64,000 nucleotides of DNA from Volutella citrinella (lineage: Eukaryota; Ascomycota; Sordariomycetes; Hypocreales; Nectriaceae). A program made the translations under genes and the position numbers. This document shows, piece after piece, positions 1-10,225 of the stretch. How positions within the stretch are numbered: position 1 is the first letter of the stretch; each line of letters begins with the position of its first letter. The stretch is from assembly GCA_034401135.1 (NCBI GenBank), contig JAWZSP010000008.1:1-64000 (forward strand). Reading direction: 5' to 3'. The notes under the pieces were generated by a model. That model worked only from the letters and a program-made list of their open reading frames with translations. It was not told the origin of the DNA and searched no databases.

Positions 1-140
1 CCTAACCCTAACCCTAACCCTAACCCTAACCCTAACCCTAACCCTAACCCTAACCCTAACCCTAACCCTAACCCTAACCCTAACCCTAACCCTAACCCTA
101 ACCCTAACCCTAACCCTAACCCTAACCCTAACCCTAACCC
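1..140. repeat. Telomere repeat array (CCCTAA)n
   Basis: About 23 uninterrupted copies of CCCTAA read 5' to 3' from the first base, which is the C-rich strand expected at the left end of a chromosome with the TTAGGG telomere used by filamentous fungi. The array ends at a CCCTTGCGACG junction into unique sequence. Confidence 0.98.
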
Positions 141-1736
141 TTGCGACGCAAACTCGCTTACTGTCGTGAACGCTTTCCACGGAACCCTAAACCACCCTGT
201 TAAGCCTAACTCCAACCCCGAACGTGCCGCCGGCGCGCCCTCCTTCTTCAGCGGTTAGCGGTTAGTTTAGACTCGGTACCACACCCTTCTTAACACCTCA
301 ACCCTAGCTCTTCAACTTTTACTGCCGCCAGCGCCCTTACACACCTCAGAGGTTAGCCCTCTTTAACTCCTCTCTCCTTACCCTCCTCTGCCCTTTCCAC
401 CTCACTCTCTAGTCTTACTACCACTCCCACCCCTTCACTTCTCCTGTCCGTCCAAAAGTCGACGTCGCTGTCTAAAACACCCCAGTGCCACCTACTTTAA
501 CACCCTACTTCTCTCTTAGCTCCTTGTCTCTACCCCCGTCCTGTTTCTACCACTCTTCAACCCCCCCTGCACAACTCTACTAGCACTCTTCACTCTCTTC
601 CACAACACTAAGCACCCTACGCCTCTGCTCACTGCTCTTCTACAGCTTGTACCGCTGTACACGTTAGGGTTCAACAGGCCAGGCGGTAGGTTGGGGTAGA
701 CGCAACCAGCCTGCTACCTACAGTTAGTCTCCTTGTCCTTAACCCTTACCGCGGCTGCTTACCTCACTCTACACTCCTCAGCCTTGTAGCTCTACTTGCC
801 GTCGCAGTTGCAGTCGTTGTTGTAGTTATAGTCGTAGTCGTAGTTGTAGTCGTAGTCGTAGTTGTAGTCGTAGTCGTAGTTGTAGTTGTAGTCGTAGTTA
901 TAGTTGTAGTCGTAGTCGTAGTCGTAGTTGTAGTCGTAGTCGTAGTCGTAGGTAGGGTTGGGGTTGTAGTTGTAGTGGCCCCCCTGGGGGCTGCTCTAGG
1001 GTTAGGGTCACCTCCTTGCCTTCAGCCTGCCCGTACCGTCACCCGTAGGATTAGATGTACGGTTGGGCGTAGGACCTGCCAGTCCAGCTCGGTCTCGCTA
1101 GCGTGTGCGTCACCCCATGCCGTAACAGTGCCTTAACGTACCCCCGGTGCCGTCGCAATAACTCCTTGTTGTAGATAAATTGAAACACCTTTCCCTTTTC
1201 TTGTCCGTAACCCTACGTCGGCTGTCCGGAACGCACGGTGACATTAGACCTTACTAGAAACAAGGCAGTGCCTTCTTTTAACCCTACACTACTGACCTCC
1301 GGCATAACAACGGCTCCGCCAACGAGAGGCCCTCACTGTTGACCGTCCTTGACACTCGGTGTAGGGTTAGGGTTACCTGTGAACCCTACCCTAGACCAAG
1401 ACACCGAACACATTATCGCGCCGTCTATAGCTCTGCCCCTTGTCGGCAAGTATTTACCCAGCCAAATAACGCAAAGATACGCAAGATTAAACTCATTCAA
1501 CACCTTGTAACTCGTCATCGTCTTTCCGTCCTCTATTTCTCCGATTAGACACTTGTCGAGGCTCTCTAGTACCTCTTGAAGGAAAGCGTCTTTGAGTCCA
1601 TTTACGACGCCCGCCTACTCTTTCCCGAGCTGTTTCACTCGTCTCCATCCGAACCAAGAGTGACCTGCGCCGAGTCTCCTCCTCCTACCACCTTACGCTC
1701 CTTAGCTATGGACTAGCTGCTCGCTTCTTTCCAGAG
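141..1736. other. Gene-free subtelomeric sequence
   Basis: No convincing gene. The strand is pyrimidine-rich (runs of cctctcctt, cactct), with isolated telomere-like words: TTAGGGTTCA near 665, GGGTTAGGGTCA near 998 and GTAGGGTTAGGGTTA near 1361. These interstitial copies read TTAGGG on the + strand, opposite to the terminal CCCTAA array. Short open frames near 1333-1548 on both strands look like chance. Confidence 0.7.
797..955. repeat. GTAGTY hexanucleotide microsatellite
   Basis: About 25 imperfect tandem copies of GTAGTC/GTAGTT with a few ATAGTT variants, running into TAGGTAGGGTTGGGGTTGTAG. It is a simple-sequence tract inside subtelomeric DNA with no coding frame evident. Confidence 0.9.
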
Positions 1737-1992
1737 GTGCTCCGCCCTTTTCCCCACTGCGCGTGTACCCTAGATCAACTCACTCTCAGTGCCCTAAGCA
1801 CCGGCCAATACTCCGACCTCACCCTCATCTCGACCGCTAAGTCTTACACAGCCCATCGCCTTCTCATTCATCAGAGGGCTCCAGTCATAGCAAGCGCCAT
1901 CAGCCGTCGAGATATCACTCGAAACGACCTACACAATGCAGCAAGAGACTACTTTAACTTCATTGATGATAGCCCTCAACCAGTCGACTGCC
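1737..1992 (+). pseudogene. BTB/POZ-domain fragment
   Basis: The + frame from 1737 encodes a stretch (LSTGQYSDLTLIS, then YTAHRLLIHQRAPVIASAI) that matches the beginning of fungal BTB/POZ domains: a leader, SDLTL strand, and the H-K/R-LL region. The rest of a BTB domain is missing. From about 1993 the same open frame runs antisense through an unrelated RNase H fragment, so the 122-residue frame is a chimera, not a gene. I infer a truncated BTB gene broken by subtelomeric recombination. Family assignment rests on a short motif only. Confidence 0.45.
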
Positions 1993-2105
1993 TCTTGGCC
2001 AGCCTGTCTGCGTTTTCGTTGAATTTGCGCAATACATGCCAGAACAGGACTTCGATGCCAACACTGTTCAAGGTCTTCACCAGCTCATCGAGTTTCTCGA
2101 GATGA
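1993..2105 (-). pseudogene. Second RNase H 3'-end fragment
   Basis: Read on the - strand this gives residues HLEKLDELVKTLNSVGIEV followed by LFWHVLRKFNENADRLAKR. This is clearly homologous to the last 40 residues of the intact RNase H gene next to it (FRKLEGLVKDLGSIGVEV, LFWHVRRYYNKEADELANR). The catalytic Asp of NENAD is kept. Only the C-terminal end is present, in the same orientation as the intact gene, so it is a diverged tandem relic about 110 bp long. Confidence 0.75.
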
Positions 2106-2211
2106 GATTTGTCTCGGAACCATATTAATGCGAGACTAGGCGAACAGCTAGCACTTATAACCCTAACCAGCCAAGTTTTTTAACCCCCCTTCCTAATTTC
2201 CTCGCCAACTA

Positions 2212-2892
2212 TTATGTAAAAGCTCTATTAGCCAGCTCGTCTGCCTCTTTATTATAATAGCGTCTTACATGCCAGAACAGTACTTCGACGCCAATACTCC
2301 CTAAGTCCTTCACTAGCCCCTCGAGTTTCCGAAATAATTCCATATTAGCAACAGGGGTCCCCTTTGCAGTCCGGTAACCATTGGCCTGCCACTTAAAGAT
2401 CCACTCCGTCATACCCTTGACCAAGTACTCTGAGTCTGCCTTGATAACCACTTGAGAAAGTGATTCATCGGAGAGCCTGTTCCTCTGGATGTTGAGAGCC
2501 TGTTCAAGACCAAGCACTCCAGCCTCTAACTCGGCAATCTGATTCGTGGCTGGGTTGCTTTGTAGTAGGCGGCTCTGGTTGTATGCTGATGCCGCGCCGA
2601 CAAACACACCCACCGCCGCTCGTGCGAGTGGTGTCCCATTGCCCTTGCAAGCGCCGTCGACGGCAATCACGATGCTGTCTAAGTGCGACGTTCGACAATC
2701 ACAAACCCCACAAGGGCTTGCATTATCGCATGCCACGTTGACCCAAAGCTTATCGTCACAGATTTCCACGTCGTCAGGTGTTACGTCCTCTCCAAATAGA
2801 GCAGCAACATCAAACAGTCGACTCTGCTGCCCCTTCCGTGACTGCGGTTTGCGGTGTGCCTTTCGCATAAGGAACCAGCCGATGTAGAGCAA
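2212..2892 (-). CDS. RNase H domain protein
   Basis: A 226-residue protein with one RNase HI fold in the C-terminal two thirds. The four acidic catalytic positions are visible: Asp in VDGACKGNG (about residue 79), Glu in QIAELEAG (about 122), Asp in IKADSEYLV (about 153) and Asp in NKEADELAN (about 219). It should cleave the RNA strand of RNA:DNA hybrids. There is no reverse transcriptase or integrase next to it, so it is not an obvious retroelement remnant; stand-alone RNase H genes of this type are common in fungal genomes. A second Met (MRKAHRKP, residue 9) may be the real start. The first 75 residues, with several Cys, are not recognised. A partial copy of its 3' end lies just telomere-side. 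Confidence 0.75.
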   Translation of the reverse strand: MLYIGWFLMRKAHRKPQSRKGQQSRLFDVAALFGEDVTPDDVEICDDKLWVNVACDNASPCGVCDCRTSHLDSIVIAVDGACKGNGTPLARAAVGVFVGAASAYNQSRLLQSNPATNQIAELEAGVLGLEQALNIQRNRLSDESLSQVVIKADSEYLVKGMTEWIFKWQANGYRTAKGTPVANMELFRKLEGLVKDLGSIGVEVLFWHVRRYYNKEADELANRAFT

Positions 2893-3450
2893 AGGTAATT
2901 AGGGAAAAAATGACATGAAGAGCGATTGACGAGCGGAAGGAACCCTTACTAAAGGGTGCGCTGGGCTGTGTGCAACAAGCAAAATGCAAAGTGGCCACTT
3001 TCGGTGAAAAGGCGGGGTGATACAGAAAGAACAAAAGAGTCATACAGGCGGGGTTGGCTGAATAAGGCCGGCCGAACAAGGCTGGCCAATAAGGCTGCCC
3101 AACGAGGCTGCCCAACGAGGTTGCCCAACTAGGCTGCCCAACATGCAGCAGCTGACATATGACCTACTGATGCATTACCACAATAAACGATTATATATGC
3201 CACTAAGGGCACGAAGACCGGGTTTTAGATAGTTCCAACTACTGTATAACCAGTTCATTATGTCTCTCTATAGCCTAAATTTGCTGTGAAAGCGGCAAGC
3301 CGCAGGACAGCCTGATAGTACTATAGAACTGTAGCTTCATTGCTATGTGGTAAAAAGGTAGGATTAAGGTAGCCCTAATATATACTTTTCAGCCATCCAG
3401 TATCATTATAGTGCTTACATTATGGAAAAAAACAGCAGTAACTTGAACCA
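2893..3450. other. Intergenic region with minisatellite
   Basis: No gene seen. It is the 5' side of the RNase H gene and 3' side of the next gene, holds a short tandem repeat (listed separately), and ends in AT-rich sequence. Confidence 0.6.
3064..3143. repeat. 13-14 bp minisatellite, six units
   Basis: Six degenerate units of AAGGCTGCCCAACG (first units AAGGCCGGCCGAAC and AAGGCTGGCCAAT, then four near-identical ones). It sits about 170 bp upstream of the RNase H start. Confidence 0.85.
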
Positions 3451-4700
3451 CTACCTTCCCATTCCTCCTCCTACTCCCTCCTCCTCCTCTGGGGTTCGTA
3501 CACCAGGCTCGCTTAAAAGGTCCACCGGACCCAAGTCTCCGAGCCCCAAGCAGGAATAGCCCACCAGGTTCATTTTCTTAACGCTCACAACAAGTCGCTC
3601 CCCTACAAGAGCAGCATGTTCGTCGCGTTTGGCAATATACATAGCCAGCGCAGCACGCTCGTCCTTGTTTAAAACCGCCAGCTCCTCCTGAATCCTTAGC
3701 AGCCTATCCTCTAAATCCGACTTCTTATCACTAATTTTCGATAGCTCATTATCCAGCTTCGACTCTAACGTGCGTGTGTTCTCGACAATGGATGTGAACG
3801 CCATCTGAGTTTCATCATACAGCCTCTTGATCACATCGGCGTGCTGTGCCCCGGTATCGAGCAGCTCGGAAAAAGCATGGGCCGTGGATAGGAGAGCTTG
3901 CAGATTCCTGGAGGACATAGGAACACGCCCCTCCGCAGTAGGTTGGATTCTGGCCACTGACTGGAGTAGTCCTTCCAGCGTCCTCTGATCAGTGTTGCCT
4001 CTTGCAGTAAGATAGGTGAGGTCTTCCCGGAATTCATCCACCCATTGACTAAGTTGGACCAACTCGGCGCACTTCCACCCACGTGCCTGTAACGTTTCTT
4101 GCATATTTTCTTGTGCAAAAGCATAGCAGAGGTTTTCCAGAGCCGCCTGCAGCCTGCACATAATTGCATGCTGTGCTGGGTATGAGAGATCTGTAAGAAA
4201 ATGAGTCGGCAATAAGGGTTCTCCTAATAATGCTGGTCAGGTATTTTAAATCGATGTAAAGACGGGTACCGCTTACCTGAACTTGAGTTTTCCATCTCCT
4301 GCGTACCCAGCAGCCCTAGTTCTGCTGCTTTCTCAGAATCTCGAAATGCACCATTGAGAATCAGCTGCTTAGCCTTTGCAATGATAAGATCCTCGTCGAA
4401 GCGATCCATTAATTGGATACATTCTTGGCCTTGACACCTCTGGATCCTGTTCTTGATAAAGTTTCTTTCCTTTGCGCGTTGCGGCTTGGTGTTCTTAAAG
4501 ACGCTTTTTAGAGCGTGATAGACATCTTGGTCACTTGGACCCGTTGAATGAGGCTCGGTCAATTCATCGCGAGTGAGGCATGTCGCACAGATCAGTAGCG
4601 TCTGTTGAGCGTCCTCCGGACCGCATCGAGAACATGGAGCCAGTGCAGCCCCCGTTGTTGCTGGTAGATTCGACTCCGATGTATTCATTCTCACCGTCAA
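3451..4700 (-). CDS. Zinc-ribbon and coiled-coil protein, unknown role
   Basis: Spliced model complement(join(3451..4223,4277..4700)), 398 residues. The intron is 53 bp with GTAAGC donor and TTATTAG acceptor; frame is kept exactly. Near the N terminus four cysteines form C-x2-C-x11-C-x2-C (residues 23, 26, 38, 41), a likely zinc-binding ribbon; a further Cys pair is at about 89 and 94. Residues about 250-330 (ENTRTLESKLDNELSK, then a Glu/Lys/Leu-rich stretch) look like a coiled coil. The tail is Glu/Gly-rich. I do not recognise the family; a MYND-like or other fungal zinc finger is possible but the spacing does not settle it. The first Met at 4700 could be replaced by Met5. Confidence 0.6.
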
Positions 4701-5500
4701 GACTTCGGGCTTTTATATTTCGTACGCGACCTGATGACTGTTGATGTAAAGAGGAAGAGAAGAGTGAGGCGGTGGTGGATACTGCGGGGTATTTGTGATG
4801 CCACGTCAACCAACTGCACTGATTATTGGCTGTCTCGCCACGCACCTAGCCAACGACGTACACTCCCTGTAGATACAGCAATCAAATCCTCTTGTGGGGT
4901 ATACGGGCCTCGCCATATGACATAGAGCTGTAACTTCATATATATGCGCAACCTTCTGTAAATATGATCCTCATCGTGCTCATCGTGTGTCTACAGAGCA
5001 GGGCGTAGGGCCAACTTCGAATCCGCATCAATACTATTCCGAGACATGTTCCACTGACCGCCGCCCTTGAACTCTTGCCCCCCTAATCGTCTCGCCCCTC
5101 ATGCCATCCCTTCTGTTTTTACTCTCCCTACATACCCTTGACACACTCTTTTATGCCATTTAACCTCGAGCAAAAAGTTCAAACCCAATCATGACGGAGA
5201 AGAATGCTATGGATGTCGATATACTAGCCACGATCGATCTGCTTAAGAAGCAGCTCAACTTCTGCGATGAGCACGCTAGTATACGGGCTGCCAACGCTCT
5301 TACGGACACCCAAACTGAGATAGGCCACCTAGCCTCTAGACGACATCGAGGATAAGCCCTAAAGGCTTTAGGCACACTTGACAAATGTGTGATTATTATC
5401 GGCCAGATAAATGATATCTAGCCTGAATCTACGCTACTCTTTGATATGAGGTTTCTATGGACATGCTCTCGCTATACGTATACGAACCCCGCGTTTGCAT
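4701..5500. other. Intergenic region, possible short relic ORF
   Basis: Mostly non-coding. One 54-codon open frame (5191-5355, +), listed separately, continues in frame after its stop for another 19 codons, suggesting a decayed gene piece. Confidence 0.5.
5191..5355 (+). CDS. Short ORF, 54 aa, probable gene fragment
   Basis: ATG at 5191 to TAA at 5353-5355. The product starts MTEKNAMDVDILATIDLLKK and has balanced codon use with an amphipathic Leu/Lys helix, unlike the surrounding non-coding DNA. The frame stays open past the stop to 5418. No family recognised. It could be an N-terminal remnant of a larger subtelomeric gene. Confidence 0.25.
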   Translation: MTEKNAMDVDILATIDLLKKQLNFCDEHASIRAANALTDTQTEIGHLASRRHRG

Positions 5501-8500
5501 TCAGGCGTTTCTTTTCTTTTCTTCCCGTTCCTGCTTGACTTGCTTCCTTAGCCGTTTCTGCGGCCGCCACGAGCCCGTGCTGTCCATAGTCTGTATGGTG
5601 AAGGCTGTCCCCTCGGTCCCGTCCGATGTATTAGAGGCATCTTCATCCTCCTCCTCTAATAGCTTCTCTAACACCAATCGACGCTGTTCTCGAATTTCTT
5701 CCAAACAAATAGATCCTTGTGAAAATCCGGTAGATCCAGCTCGAGATACCGTTGACTCGCTTGCCACGGCCACCGAGTGGCGAGACGGGAAGGATGCCGT
5801 GGGGGAAGACGTGTAGACTGCTTGGCTGGACCGCGCCATGCTGATCTTACGCTGCCGCCTAGCCTGATCTGCCTCCAGCGTCTTGTTGAATACAGCCTCA
5901 AGCTCGTCCAGAGTCTTCTTGCGTATGGCGCTGACCAGACGAAGCTGCGGCGGTCGGCCACCTTCGACGACGGGAAACAAGCTGCCATTGTTGTACGGCT
6001 CTACAGCACGACCCAGCCGCAATGCGTCTATATGCACTGTCTGATTCGAGCTCAAAAGCAAGTCGCGCGTCGACCAATGAAACTGGCTGTTTGTGTTGTC
6101 CTCGTCGTCTTTCCAACCTGAACCGCCAAATCGCTGGCGGCATAAAGGTGCCAGTACCCGTGAAAGGCTGCTTTGTACAGAGATGCGCACGTCTGGGTCC
6201 TCGAGCTTACGCGGTGCTACGGTAGGATTGGGAAAACCCAGAGACGTGCTAGTCGGCTCGATATAGATGATCGATGCCCACATCAGCCGCCGCTTCAAGT
6301 CCTTCTGCTTATTTTCCTTCGTGGTGCCGATAAGCTCTGTAGATGATGGCCAAGGCAAGATCCAGTGAGTGAGGAAGACTAATCGACTGAGGTCCTTATA
6401 CCATCGTTGGGCCTCTACGAGACCAAAGTAGAATGTGATAAGTTCGATACTGCGCCGTGCTGCAATCCGAAAAGGGAGTGAATACCACCCTTTCCGCTCT
6501 CCTAGGGCTGTATGCGAACTGCTGTGGGAGAACAGATCGTGAAACAAGTCCATCACCTCCGTCGATCGTAGCTTATTCCCGGTAATCAAGTGAGGCCAAG
6601 TGTGGCTGGTATCGCTCATCCGGTCATGGAATAGATCACAGAGTCCATCGTAGCAAAGGTTGGGCGCATCGGAGTCGGGATAGCGACTGGCGGCCTCATC
6701 TGTGACGTCGGAGCCCGTCTTCCATTTTGTGCTCTTAAGGGCCACGCGCCAGACATCGCGTTGGAAGAGCTCGATAACGGTCGAATGGAGATACTCGAGC
6801 CATACCCTTTTAGCTGCCGCGTTCTCCATTACCTGGAATCGGCCGACCCAGCTCTGGGCCTGCCACATACGTACGTGGACATCCCGGATGTCCTTGAGCA
6901 CTTGCCACTGCCGTTTGTAGTCCTGACGGAGCAGATCGTTTCCGACGGCCAGTCGATCCCCCACTTCCGAGTGGAATCGCCAGATGTTCCAGTCAAACTT
7001 CCCCGGCAGCCACCAGCCAAATCCATGCAGCTTCGAGGTTTTGCCCAGACCCAGACCTTCCCGCTGCGTCTTTGTCTCTTCGGTGCCCCCCTCTTGCGTA
7101 CGAGTGCGCCGTGTTGACTCCCACCTGTCGCTCCACAGCACACTCTCACTGCCGATCAATGACGAGTCGTAGCTGAAGCGAAGTCCGCGGAGCGCCACGG
7201 CCATGGTGATCGTCTCGGGAAGTGAGTACTTTAACCCTGTCTGGGACTTGATGTGCTCGAACAGGAAGCAATACCGATTAACGCTCGCTCGAAGAAATCG
7301 TGCCATGGTAGCAGACGGTATTGAGAAGAAGGGCCTGTCCACGATGCCCTCGGACCCCAGACCCTCGGGTTGTTCTAGTGGCGGGTCCGCTCGGAACAGT
7401 TCTGTGATACGCCGCAGCAGTGCGAGAGACACCCTGTCCTCCGACCGGATGCCGTACGTGAACTGATGCTCGGGTAGCTCTTGGATCGGCGGGTCATCTG
7501 CGCAGGTCGGGATGTTCCGATGGATGCGTAGCTTGCTGAGTCGGTATGCGCATTGCACCCGCGACTGGTGTGCGTGGATCCCTTTCGTCGAGTTATTCTG
7601 GTCGCGGAGATACGACGGGTCAAGCGACATGCTCTCTGTGTGCCTGTTCTGGAAGGGATACTGCTTGGCCGCGTCGAACGGCACCTTGATGAGGTCGTAG
7701 AACTGACTATACACGAGCCCGTTCTCCATCTCCCAGCTCCCCGGTCGCGGCGTTACCGTCATGCCCCAAGCGTCGCGGAGCGTCACAAAGGGATACGTCG
7801 TCCTCGTGATTGGGGCTTTGCGGCCCTTGACATCCTCGCTGATGCACCGCCGGTCCTGTATACGGCTCCACTGCAGGCGCCGCCGCCATGCCTTGTCCAA
7901 GCAGCATCGCCGCCATAGCAAGACCCTGCCCTGCGGACCCTTCTCTGCCGGCGTGCACTGGCGCCCGATGTCGATATAGGTTGATTCTGGCTTGAGGTAT
8001 GTCTCGTCCACGGCCTGGACCCAGTGCCGCTGCCACTTCTCCAGCATTACATCTAACCTCGGCTGCATCCAGGCCAGCTTGGTGTTCTTTGCGGCCATGT
8101 ACAGCCGCACACCCTCAAACTCACTGTAGGCCGCCGCCCTATACTGGATCCCGCACCACAGAGCGTCGAGGTATTGCGGCTGCAGGGTGATATAGAAGTG
8201 CTTGCGCCGTGCCCCCGAGTTCCCGGCACCCGGCTGGCTCCTCTTCTTGCCGGCTGCCCCGAAATCGTCTTCCATCTCGGCCTGCTCTGCTGGCTTCACC
8301 TCGCCTGCTGCAAGTGCTTCCCGAGGTGCGCTGCTGTCTGACGTAGCGATCGCGTGCGTCTTGGGGATGTACTGGAGGATGTTGTTGTCGTCGATCGCGG
8401 CCTGCATAGCCGGCATCACCACCTCCTCGTACCAGCACACAAAGACGTCTCGGCGGATCGCCGTCTGGCTGTACGGCTCCGTTACGGGCGTTCGGAATAG

Positions 8501-9577
8501 CGCGGGGAAGAAGACCCAGATGAAGGTGTCGACGAGGCCGACCACGCGCCCGAAGCAGTAGTTTGGTATGTTGTGCAGGGGCTGCGCCTTAATACCGTCG
8601 GGTCCCTGCACCGACTCCGGCACCGGGATGCTGAGGTGCACGTTCTCGACCAGGTTCAGTACAACGTGCGGCTGTGTATACCACTGGATCCCCATCTGCG
8701 CGACCGCGAGCGACACGGGGAAGCTGCAGAGGCTGTCGACATCGTACGTCGACTGTATAGCGCTCTGCTCGCCCTGCTGCTCGCCGTAGTGCGAGTGCAT
8801 GCACAGATAGGGCGGCGACGGCTCATGGTCTGTAAGCCCCTCCATGGCTGCCTTACAGGAGCTGCTATGCCGTGTCGGTGCCGTCCCCAGCGTTGCGTTG
8901 CGGTACCCTGGCCGTAAGAGGTCTTGTGCTGGGTCGAGGACGACTGGCAACCGATCCTCACGCCCATTGCTGTTAGATACCCGACCCTCGAGCCTCTTGG
9001 CTACATCAAGCAGCGATGCGCAGCTCGGTTCCGCCCCGAGTGCCTCCGTGGCCTTGTTCAACTGCGACTGGTGGCCGTCTTCATGCTCCCGGCGCGTGCA
9101 GCCTACCTCGCCGGTCCACTCTCGGAATAAGAGTACAGCAGGATCTTCCGGCATTGGCTCCTCCACCGCCTCGCTTCTTCGTTCTGTTATACTCGGGCTG
9201 GTCGCGTTGGAGCTGACGATTGTGTTGAGCCTGGCTGCGCCCGGTTCGACCGTAGGGCTGATGATCCCAGACACGCTCAACGTCTCTCTACCTTGATGAT
9301 GATCCCGGGCCATGGTAGCCGCGGCGGTGGGCGAGCTTTGGGAGGGCTTTATCCAGGCATCAAGCGTATGGGACCCCGACCGCCGACCTGACGACGACGG
9401 CGGCTGCTCGGTCTGCTGGCGGGACTGCCGAGGCGTTTGCGTGCCTGCACTCGCCCCCGAACGCGCTGTTCCTTGAGCCGAAGGCGCCGACTGCGGGCTC
9501 CAGCCCAGTACTGGGTCACTCAATGCACCCACACTACTGCTGGAGGCCTGGGACCGATTGCCTCCGTCTATGTGCAT
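5501..9577 (-). CDS. Large uncharacterised protein of a subtelomeric repeat
   Basis: One uninterrupted 1358-codon frame, GC-rich and intact. The first 200 residues are low-complexity (Ser/Gln/Gly-rich). The rest looks globular, rich in Trp and Arg, with segments such as VFVCWYEEVVMPAMQAAID, ALWCGIQYRAAAYSEFEG and TYPFVTLRDAWGMTV. The C terminus is a Glu/Arg coiled stretch ending in KRLRKQVKQEREEKKRNA, which may be a nuclear localisation signal. I saw no reverse transcriptase (no Y-x-D-D), helicase Walker, RNase H or tyrosine-recombinase motifs. It starts 24 bp after the stop of the 207-aa AT-hook gene on the same strand, and both are repeated together downstream (10.6-12.9 kb, RIP-mutated), so the pair behaves as one repeated unit. 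I infer a mobile or telomere-associated element gene; function unknown. Confidence 0.65.
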   Translation of the reverse strand: MHIDGGNRSQASSSSVGALSDPVLGWSPQSAPSAQGTARSGASAGTQTPRQSRQQTEQPPSSSGRRSGSHTLDAWIKPSQSSPTAAATMARDHHQGRETLSVSGIISPTVEPGAARLNTIVSSNATSPSITERRSEAVEEPMPEDPAVLLFREWTGEVGCTRREHEDGHQSQLNKATEALGAEPSCASLLDVAKRLEGRVSNSNGREDRLPVVLDPAQDLLRPGYRNATLGTAPTRHSSSCKAAMEGLTDHEPSPPYLCMHSHYGEQQGEQSAIQSTYDVDSLCSFPVSLAVAQMGIQWYTQPHVVLNLVENVHLSIPVPESVQGPDGIKAQPLHNIPNYCFGRVVGLVDTFIWVFFPALFRTPVTEPYSQTAIRRDVFVCWYEEVVMPAMQAAIDDNNILQYIPKTHAIATSDSSAPREALAAGEVKPAEQAEMEDDFGAAGKKRSQPGAGNSGARRKHFYITLQPQYLDALWCGIQYRAAAYSEFEGVRLYMAAKNTKLAWMQPRLDVMLEKWQRHWVQAVDETYLKPESTYIDIGRQCTPAEKGPQGRVLLWRRCCLDKAWRRRLQWSRIQDRRCISEDVKGRKAPITRTTYPFVTLRDAWGMTVTPRPGSWEMENGLVYSQFYDLIKVPFDAAKQYPFQNRHTESMSLDPSYLRDQNNSTKGIHAHQSRVQCAYRLSKLRIHRNIPTCADDPPIQELPEHQFTYGIRSEDRVSLALLRRITELFRADPPLEQPEGLGSEGIVDRPFFSIPSATMARFLRASVNRYCFLFEHIKSQTGLKYSLPETITMAVALRGLRFSYDSSLIGSESVLWSDRWESTRRTRTQEGGTEETKTQREGLGLGKTSKLHGFGWWLPGKFDWNIWRFHSEVGDRLAVGNDLLRQDYKRQWQVLKDIRDVHVRMWQAQSWVGRFQVMENAAAKRVWLEYLHSTVIELFQRDVWRVALKSTKWKTGSDVTDEAASRYPDSDAPNLCYDGLCDLFHDRMSDTSHTWPHLITGNKLRSTEVMDLFHDLFSHSSSHTALGERKGWYSLPFRIAARRSIELITFYFGLVEAQRWYKDLSRLVFLTHWILPWPSSTELIGTTKENKQKDLKRRLMWASIIYIEPTSTSLGFPNPTVAPRKLEDPDVRISVQSSLSRVLAPLCRQRFGGSGWKDDEDNTNSQFHWSTRDLLLSSNQTVHIDALRLGRAVEPYNNGSLFPVVEGGRPPQLRLVSAIRKKTLDELEAVFNKTLEADQARRQRKISMARSSQAVYTSSPTASFPSRHSVAVASESTVSRAGSTGFSQGSICLEEIREQRRLVLEKLLEEEDEDASNTSDGTEGTAFTIQTMDSTGSWRPQKRLRKQVKQEREEKKRNA

Positions 9578-9601
9578 AGGGTCAGCCTGTGGGGACCTTT
9601 C

Positions 9602-10225
9602 TTATATAAGCACGATGCTTAACCAACCCGAACGTGATCCATTGTGTGGACTGATAAGCAGTTGATCAACCGTATCGGTTAGTGACCGCAGCTCCTCGTC
9701 TCGAGTATTGTTTTGGTCGGCATTCGCCTGGCTTTCCAGCACGACGGCATCTGCTGCATCGCCGCCTTTAGACACGATCTCGAGTTGGGTACGAGAGTTC
9801 TCGAAAAGGCGATTGCGATCTTGACTGTCGTCTTGTGTCGATTGGATCGCCCTTGTATTCTCGACCGGGTTCCAGACGGGTCGACCATGCTGCAGCGCGT
9901 CTTGCTGGTCGCGAGGTGGTTCTGCCACGGGCCGAGGGGAGGGCGGCTCTTCAGCCGGCACAGGGATCGAGATATTCGGTTCTATATGCAGACCGATGAC
10001 TGGATCAGTGGTAGACGGCAGTGCTGGTAGGTGAGGCGCGTTGTGGTGAATGCCTGCGCGCGTCTCGGTCGGCGCGATGGCTCGTGCTTGTTGCTGGTGA
10101 TAGTGACGATAGGATCGCGCTCTCTCGAGTGCGCGTCGTCGTTCTGCTCGCTGTTCTTCGGTTAAATCTAATTTTGGTCTACCTCGGCGCCTAGGTATAG
10201 AAGGGATTGTAGCGTGAGCCGGCAT
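9602..10225 (-). CDS. AT-hook / basic-region protein of the same repeat
   Basis: 207 residues. Near the N terminus is RRRGRPKLDLTEEQRAERRR: an AT-hook core (RGRPK) followed by a strongly basic helix (about residues 12-40) rich in Arg and Gln, so DNA binding in the nucleus is likely. The middle is Pro-rich (EEPPSPRPVAEPP) and probably disordered. The stop lies 24 bp before the Met of the 1358-aa gene on the same strand. I tried joining the two through GTTAAG...CACAG (9587-9623), but that intron does not keep frame, so I leave two genes. Copies of this gene occur again at about 11.95-12.45 kb (RIP-mutated) and 13.75-14.15 kb (diverged). Confidence 0.6.
   Translation of the reverse strand: MPAHATIPSIPRRRGRPKLDLTEEQRAERRRALERARSYRHYHQQQARAIAPTETRAGIHHNAPHLPALPSTTDPVIGLHIEPNISIPVPAEEPPSPRPVAEPPRDQQDALQHGRPVWNPVENTRAIQSTQDDSQDRNRLFENSRTQLEIVSKGGDAADAVVLESQANADQNNTRDEELRSLTDTVDQLLISPHNGSRSGWLSIVLI

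Noticed and set aside
797..955. GTAGTY tract as a coding repeat or CRISPR array
   Set aside because: Simple hexanucleotide repeat without spacers or an open coding frame; CRISPR is not expected in a fungal genome.
5457..9296. Many 60-150-codon + strand frames opposite the 1358-aa gene
   Set aside because: Shadows of a long GC-rich gene; none has a domain or splice structure.
5501..9577. Reading the 1358-aa protein as a retrotransposon polyprotein or RecQ telomere helicase
   Set aside because: No reverse-transcriptase YxDD box, integrase zinc finger, Walker motif or DEAH box found on reading it through.
9587..9623. An intron joining the AT-hook gene to the 1358-aa gene
   Set aside because: GTTAAG...CACAG is plausible as an intron but leaves the frames out of phase (two-base overhang against nine bases before the Met); nearby GT donors do not fix it.
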